A stretch of 10,592 bases of DNA from an uncultured Bacteroidales bacterium. Lineage in GTDB: Bacteria; Bacteroidota; Bacteroidia; Bacteroidales; UBA932. A program made the position numbers and the translations under genes. The notes under the pieces were generated by a model. The model was not told the DNA's origin. It did not search any database and saw nothing but the letters and a program-made list of their open reading frames with translations. This document shows, piece by piece, positions 7,223-10,592 of the stretch (within the stretch, counting starts at the first letter, position 1; every line of letters begins with the position of its first letter). The DNA lies in the NCBI GenBank assembly GCA_946406095.1, contig CAMJJO010000058.1, forward strand, positions 1-10,592, written 5' to 3'.

Positions 7223-7256
7223 ATGTATAGATGCAAACAATTTGCCCCGAATACAT
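7223..7256. repeat. nested inverted repeat in the exporter operon leader
   Basis: An outer pair, ATGTAT (7223-7228) and ATACAT (7251-7256), encloses an inner pair, GCAAA (7233-7237) and TTTGC (7241-7245), around a three-base loop. It lies 21 bases upstream of the chosen TolC start. In RNA it could fold into a two-step hairpin; in DNA it could be a binding site. The arms are short, so chance symmetry cannot be excluded. Confidence 0.35.
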
Positions 7257-7281
7257 CCATTAGATATTATATTGGCGCCCA

Positions 7282-7327
7282 TTTATTGAATAAAAGTAGA
7301 ATTTATCTACTTATTTACAATAAATAA
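7282..7327. promoter_or_regulatory. cluster of three inverted repeats, candidate operator between exporter operon and AraC gene
   Basis: Three perfect dyads follow each other in 46 bases: TTTATT-g-AATAAA (7282-7294), AAGTAGA-N5-TCTACTT (7294-7312) and TTATTTA-caa-TAAATAA (7311-7327). They lie in the only divergent intergenic region of the window. They cover the places where the -33 region of the AraC gene promoter and the candidate exporter promoter would be. A protein bound here could control both directions. AraC-family proteins usually bind direct rather than inverted half-sites, and the region is AT-rich, so some symmetry is expected by chance. The mixed-sequence middle dyad is the most convincing. 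Confidence 0.45.
7291..7321 (-). promoter_or_regulatory. candidate promoter of the exporter operon
   Basis: On the minus strand ATTG (7318-7321) is followed after 19 bases by TACTTTTA (7291-7298). Each box has one mismatch to the Bacteroidota TTTG / TAnnTTTG consensus and the spacing is right. Transcription would begin near 7285, giving a leader of about 80 nt that contains the nested inverted repeat. No better match was found upstream of the TolC start. If the promoter needs an activator, a weak basal sequence would be expected. Confidence 0.3.
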
Positions 7328-7328
7328 C

Positions 7329-7336
7329 TACCTTTG
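7329..7336 (+). promoter_or_regulatory. -7 promoter element of the AraC-family gene
   Basis: TACCTTTG matches TAnnTTTG exactly and lies 21 bases before the ATG. The -33 position (about 7305-7309) has no TTTG and falls inside the middle dyad of the operator cluster. That arrangement would suit a regulated or autoregulated promoter. A ribosome-binding-like AAAGGAA lies about eight bases before the ATG. Confidence 0.55.
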
Positions 7337-7357
7337 TGAACAAAAAGGAAATAAACG

Positions 7358-8278
7358 ATGGACAAAAACCTGCACGTAATCAGCCTGCGCGACCTCCGGA
7401 GATTCTTCCCGATGTCGGTAAGCGACAATTTGTCAGACGACTTCTTCCTCGCCGAGGTCCGCTACGGCGACATGCCTCAAATCCTCAATTACCCCTGCCG
7501 CCTGGACGGCTACATGGCCATTTTCTGCCTCGAGGGAGAACTGCAGGCAGAAATCAACCTCAAAAGCTACACAATCAGGGAGAATTCCGTCATAATCAAT
7601 GTTCCCGGCAATATAGGGCGGGTCTACAGCATGGAAGAAGAACAGGCGAAGAGGCTGCATTTCGTGGTTGTAGCCGCTTCCAGCGACTTTCTTTCAAGTT
7701 CCAGGATGGACTATGTGCGGATGTTCAACGAGAGTATCGCCCTGCTGGACAACCCTTGCTTCGAGATGCGCCAAGGCGAGAGGGCGATCTTTGCCAGGTA
7801 CTTCGATCTCATAAACGAACTCGTGAAGGGAGGCCACAAAGAACTGAAACAGGTGCTGCGCGGGATCATCTCTTCCTGCCTTTATTATGCAGGGTCCATA
7901 TGGCAGGACAAACTCCTGAACGCCGAGCGTCCGAGCCCGGGCCATGGCCATGGCCAGAGCGTGCGTTCCAAACTGGTGCTGGAGCAGTTTCTGACGCTGG
8001 TTTCGGAGTATCATGACAAAGAACGCGGAATGGCCTTCTATGCCGAAAAACTCTGCCTTACGCCCAAATACCTTTCCAAGCTGGTGCGGACCGCCAGCGG
8101 AAAATCCGGTCCGGAATGGATAGATTCATTCGTAATCCTCGAAGCCAAAAACATGCTCAAGTACTCCGACATGCCCATCAAGGAAATAGTCTACAAGCTG
8201 AATTTCCCAAACTCCTCGGTGTTTTATAAATTTTTCAAGGCGCATACCGGCCAGACCCCGAGTGAATATAGAGGATAA
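7358..8278 (+). CDS. AraC-family transcriptional regulator
   Basis: The 306-residue cytoplasmic regulator has an N-terminal domain (about 1-180) resembling the cupin-like sensing domain of AraC proteins (YMAIFCLEGELQAEINLKSYTIRENSVIINVPG, about 52-84). A Gly/His-containing linker (about 190-202) follows, then a C-terminal DNA-binding domain (about 205-305). The first helix-turn-helix is at MAFYAEKLCLTPKYLSKLVR (225-244). The second is at PIKEIVYKLNFPNSSVFYKFFKAHTG (273-298), ending in the family signature TPSEYR. The start is supported by a ribosome-binding-like AAGGAA and a -7 promoter element just upstream. Its divergent position next to the TolC-HlyD-permease operon suggests it controls that operon. 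The ligand is unknown. Confidence 0.93.
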   Translation: MDKNLHVISLRDLRRFFPMSVSDNLSDDFFLAEVRYGDMPQILNYPCRLDGYMAIFCLEGELQAEINLKSYTIRENSVIINVPGNIGRVYSMEEEQAKRLHFVVVAASSDFLSSSRMDYVRMFNESIALLDNPCFEMRQGERAIFARYFDLINELVKGGHKELKQVLRGIISSCLYYAGSIWQDKLLNAERPSPGHGHGQSVRSKLVLEQFLTLVSEYHDKERGMAFYAEKLCLTPKYLSKLVRTASGKSGPEWIDSFVILEAKNMLKYSDMPIKEIVYKLNFPNSSVFYKFFKAHTGQTPSEYRG

Positions 8279-8282
8279 TTTC

Positions 8283-8290
8283 TATCTTTG
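8283..8290 (+). promoter_or_regulatory. -7 promoter element of the MATE gene
   Basis: TATCTTTG is a perfect TAnnTTTG match five bases after the AraC gene stop and six bases before the MATE ATG. No TTTG is seen at the -33 position. If used, the message would start at or within about two bases of the ATG. The element decides the start call: an in-frame TTG at 8288 lies inside it and cannot be the start of a transcript made from it. Confidence 0.6.
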
Positions 8291-8296
8291 CGCTCT

Positions 8297-9673
8297 ATGT
8301 CCGAATCGAGGAAAGACATACTTCTGGAGAAACTGCGCGGAGGCCAGCCCCTGCTGAGGCGGGAGCAACTCAGGCTCGCGTGGCTGCTCGGCCTGCCGGC
8401 CATGCTGGCCCAGCTGGGCACCATCGTCATGGAATATATCGATGCCGGCATGGTGGGTCGCCTCGGTTCCGAGCAGGCCGCCAGCATAGGTCTGGTTGCC
8501 ACCAGCACCTGGATTTTCGGGGGATTCTGCTTCGCGAACGCATCCGGATTCTCCGTCCAGGTCAGCCAGCTCATTGGTTCCCGCAACTTTGCCAAGGCCC
8601 GGGAAGTGATGCGGAAGGGCTTCCTCAGCGTGCTCGCATTCAGCCTGGTGCTGGCCACCATCGGCCTCGCAATCAGCCCCTTCCTCCCCCACTGGCTTGG
8701 CGGAGAAGATGCCATCTGCGCCGACGCGAGTGCATATTTCGCCATCTTCTGCGCTTTCCTGCCGGTGATGCAGATTGCGGTTACCGCCTGTTCCATGCTG
8801 CAGGCCAGCGGCAATATGAAGATTCCGAGCATAGTGGAGGTTTCCGCCTGCGTGCTGGACGTCATCCTCAACTATCTTTTCATCTATGTACTGGGGATGG
8901 GAGTGAAGGGCGCAGCCATCGGCACCGGACTGGCCACGCTGATAACGCATGCATTCGCACTGTGGTATCTCTTCAGCAAAAGCCCGGAACTCAACATTTT
9001 CCAGGACAGCAGTTCCTGGATTCCGGACAAAGCCTCGCTCAAGGCCGCTTTCGGCATCAGCGGGCCAATGTGGCTGCAGAACCTGATTACCCGCGGCGCC
9101 TATGTAATGAGCACGGTTATCGTGGCACCGCTGGGGACTATCGCCATCGCCGCCAACTCCTTCGCAATCACTGCCGAGAGTTTCTGCTATATGCCCGGAT
9201 ACGGCCTCAGCGATGCCGCCACGACCATTGTCGGCCAAAGCATCGGAGCCAAAAGGAAAGATCTTGCCAGGCAGTTCGCATTCATAACCACCGGCCTGGC
9301 CGCCACGATGATGACGGCTGCCGGGATACTGATGTATATCTTCGCCCCGCAGATGATGGGGGTTCTCACGAACGATCCCGAAGTCATCGCCCTGGGAGTC
9401 AAGGTGTTGCGCATCGAGGCCTTCGCCGAAACCCTGTATGCGGTGTCCATCATCGGCTACGGTTCCTGCGTGGGCGCCGGCGACACTCTGGTGCCCATGC
9501 TCCTCAACTTCGGCAGTATGTGGGTGGTGCGCATCGGGCTTGCCCTCATCCTTACTCCGAAGATGGGACTTGCCGGCTACTGGATCGCGATGTGCATAGA
9601 GCTCAACGTGCGAGGCATCATTTTCTTCCTCCGCATCAAGGGCAGGAAATGGATGAAAAAAGAATTTGCATAA
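8297..9673 (+). CDS. MATE-family efflux transporter
   Basis: This 458-residue inner-membrane protein belongs to the multidrug and toxin extrusion family, cation-coupled antiporters that expel drugs or metabolites. About twelve membrane helices can be followed in two homologous halves. The N-terminal signature is LGLPAMLAQLGTIVMEYIDAGMVGRLG, followed by the pore-side segment FSVQVSQLIGSRNFAKAREVMRKG. The corresponding second-half segment is IVGQSIGAKRKDLARQF. The length is normal for the family. I take the ATG at 8297 rather than an upstream in-frame TTG, because that TTG lies in the -7 promoter box. It follows the AraC gene by 18 bases on the same strand and overlaps the next gene by one base. 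The substrate is not evident from the sequence. Confidence 0.93.
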   Translation: MSESRKDILLEKLRGGQPLLRREQLRLAWLLGLPAMLAQLGTIVMEYIDAGMVGRLGSEQAASIGLVATSTWIFGGFCFANASGFSVQVSQLIGSRNFAKAREVMRKGFLSVLAFSLVLATIGLAISPFLPHWLGGEDAICADASAYFAIFCAFLPVMQIAVTACSMLQASGNMKIPSIVEVSACVLDVILNYLFIYVLGMGVKGAAIGTGLATLITHAFALWYLFSKSPELNIFQDSSSWIPDKASLKAAFGISGPMWLQNLITRGAYVMSTVIVAPLGTIAIAANSFAITAESFCYMPGYGLSDAATTIVGQSIGAKRKDLARQFAFITTGLAATMMTAAGILMYIFAPQMMGVLTNDPEVIALGVKVLRIEAFAETLYAVSIIGYGSCVGAGDTLVPMLLNFGSMWVVRIGLALILTPKMGLAGYWIAMCIELNVRGIIFFLRIKGRKWMKKEFA

Positions 9674-10592
9674 TGAAATACGACTTCGATTTCACCACTG
9701 AAGGCGCCCCCAGAGGCACCAATTCCGTAAAATGGGACTCCTGTGCCCCGGACGTGATCCCTATGTGGGTCGCGGAAATGGACTTTCCCGCCGCTCCGTG
9801 CATAGTCAAAGCCGTGCAGGAGAGGGTTGCCAAGGGAGTTTTCGGCTATACCCTCGTGCCGGACAGCTACTATGAATCCGTAATTCGCTGGTTCGGCGGC
9901 AGGCACGGATGGAGCATAACCCGTGAGCAGATAATCCCCGTCCAAGGCATAGTCCCTGCCACATCCATAGCCATAAAAGCCATCACCGAACCTGGGGACA
10001 AAGTGGTGCTGCTGGTGCCTGCATACAACTGCTTCTTCCATAACATCACCAACCAGGGATGCGAAACTTCCGAAAGCAGGCTGGTATGGAATCCGGAAAT
10101 AAGGCGCTACGAGATCGATTTCGACGACATCGAACGCCGCTGCGCGGATCCTGCCGCCAAGGCCTTCCTGCTCTGCAACCCCCACAATCCCTGCGGCCGC
10201 CTCTGGAGCCGGGAAGAATTGATACGCCTTGGGCAGATCTGTCTGAAGCACGGGGTGAAGGTAATCAGCGACGAGATCCACTGCGAAATCACCGCCCCCG
10301 GCACATCCTACGTGCCTTTTGCCTCCATCTCGGAGGAGTTCGCGCAGAACAGCATATCCTTCGTCTCCCCTACCAAGAACTTCAACATCGCCGGCATCCA
10401 GATTGCCAATATCATTTCTGCAAATGAAGATTTCCGTGCCCGGATGGACCGGGTGATCAACATCTGGGAGCACTGCGACGTGAACCAGCTTGGAATCGTT
10501 GCCCTCGAGGCCGCCTATTCCGAAGAAGGCGCCGCCTGGCTGGAGCAGATGAATGCTCTGGTTCACAGCAACTTCCTCCTGCTGCGCAATCT
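9673..10592 (+). CDS. MalY/PatB-family PLP-dependent C-S lyase or aminotransferase (3' end outside window)
   Basis: The open frame runs through the window edge, giving 306 residues of a protein that is normally about 390. It is a fold-type I PLP enzyme of the MalY/PatB group, whose members are mostly cystathionine beta-lyases that cleave the C-S bond of cystathionine or cysteine conjugates. The N-terminus MKYDFD..RGTNSVKWD and MWVAEMDF (31-38) are typical of the group. Cofactor residues are visible: PAYN (116-119), NPHNPCGR (169-176), SDEIHCE (199-205, Asp200 facing the pyridine nitrogen) and SPTKNFNIAG with the Schiff-base Lys235. The ATG overlaps the MATE stop in TAATG, so translation is probably coupled. 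The C-terminal domain is not visible. Exact substrate is uncertain; an aminotransferase with similar sequence is the main alternative. Confidence 0.9.
   Translation, partial: MKYDFDFTTEGAPRGTNSVKWDSCAPDVIPMWVAEMDFPAAPCIVKAVQERVAKGVFGYTLVPDSYYESVIRWFGGRHGWSITREQIIPVQGIVPATSIAIKAITEPGDKVVLLVPAYNCFFHNITNQGCETSESRLVWNPEIRRYEIDFDDIERRCADPAAKAFLLCNPHNPCGRLWSREELIRLGQICLKHGVKVISDEIHCEITAPGTSYVPFASISEEFAQNSISFVSPTKNFNIAGIQIANIISANEDFRARMDRVINIWEHCDVNQLGIVALEAAYSEEGAAWLEQMNALVHSNFLLLRN

Noticed and set aside
7203..7256. An 18-residue longer TolC start at the ATG at 7256
   Set aside because: The extension precedes a complete signal peptide that begins at the ATG at 7202, so secretion would need the shorter form.
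5763..7289. A 508-codon plus-strand open frame opposite the TolC gene
   Set aside because: It is rich in His, Arg and Val without domain pattern, lies wholly antisense to a clearly recognised TolC protein, and is explained by GC-biased third positions leaving few stops on the opposite strand.
8288..8296. A TTG start for the MATE gene three codons upstream of the ATG
   Set aside because: The TTG is part of the TATCTTTG -7 box, so it would not be on a transcript from that promoter.
8282..9238. A 318-codon minus-strand open frame opposite the MATE gene
   Set aside because: The translation is Gly/Glu/His/Ala-rich without membrane helices or motifs, while the plus strand gives a full MATE protein.
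9577..10566. A 329-codon minus-strand open frame opposite the MalY/PatB gene
   Set aside because: The plus-strand frame shows all PLP cofactor motifs; the antisense product shows none.

Overview
This window looks like chromosomal DNA from a member of the Bacteroidota, most likely Bacteroidales. Four starts are preceded by the -7 element typical of that phylum (TAnnTTTG), and the rplS copy also has a matching TTTG -33 box at the expected spacing. The proteins (bL19, DnaJ, GrpE, TolC/HlyD/ABC-2 proteins, a MATE pump) have the look of Bacteroidales versions. By eye the base composition is moderately GC-rich. Genus cannot be set from the sequence alone.

Bases 1-2297 (minus strand) are housekeeping. 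Reading in the direction of transcription there is grpE, then dnaJ four bases later (the co-chaperones of DnaK), then a separate strong promoter, a roughly 60-nt leader with a possible hairpin, rplS (ribosomal protein bL19), and 11 bases further on a tRNA-Arg(ACG) cut by the window edge. grpE has its own promoter squeezed against its start codon, with an 8-bp perfect palindrome just upstream.

Bases 2312-7202 (minus strand) form a tightly packed four-gene exporter operon: a TolC-type outer-membrane channel, an HlyD/YbhG-type periplasmic adaptor and two different ABC-2 type permeases. Gaps are 2 and 1 bases and the permeases overlap by 14. No ATP-binding subunit is encoded in the operon or elsewhere in the window, so the ATPase must come from another locus if this is a classical ABC exporter. 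The TolC protein has a roughly 88-residue insertion between its first two predicted barrel strands, which would place it outside the cell.

Bases 7203-7357 are a divergent, AT-rich control region with several closely packed inverted repeats and candidate promoters in both directions. It separates the exporter operon from a plus-strand AraC-family regulator (7358-8278), the likely local regulator of the exporter.

Bases 8283-10592 (plus strand) hold a MATE-family efflux pump with a -7 element only six bases before its ATG, followed in a TAATG overlap by a MalY/PatB-type PLP-dependent C-S lyase/aminotransferase that runs off the window. The region is dense (no gene-free gap above about 155 bases). 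No transposon, CRISPR array, prophage or obviously new system was seen. The most interesting points are the ATPase-less exporter, its dyad-rich control region, the TolC insertion and the rplS leader.
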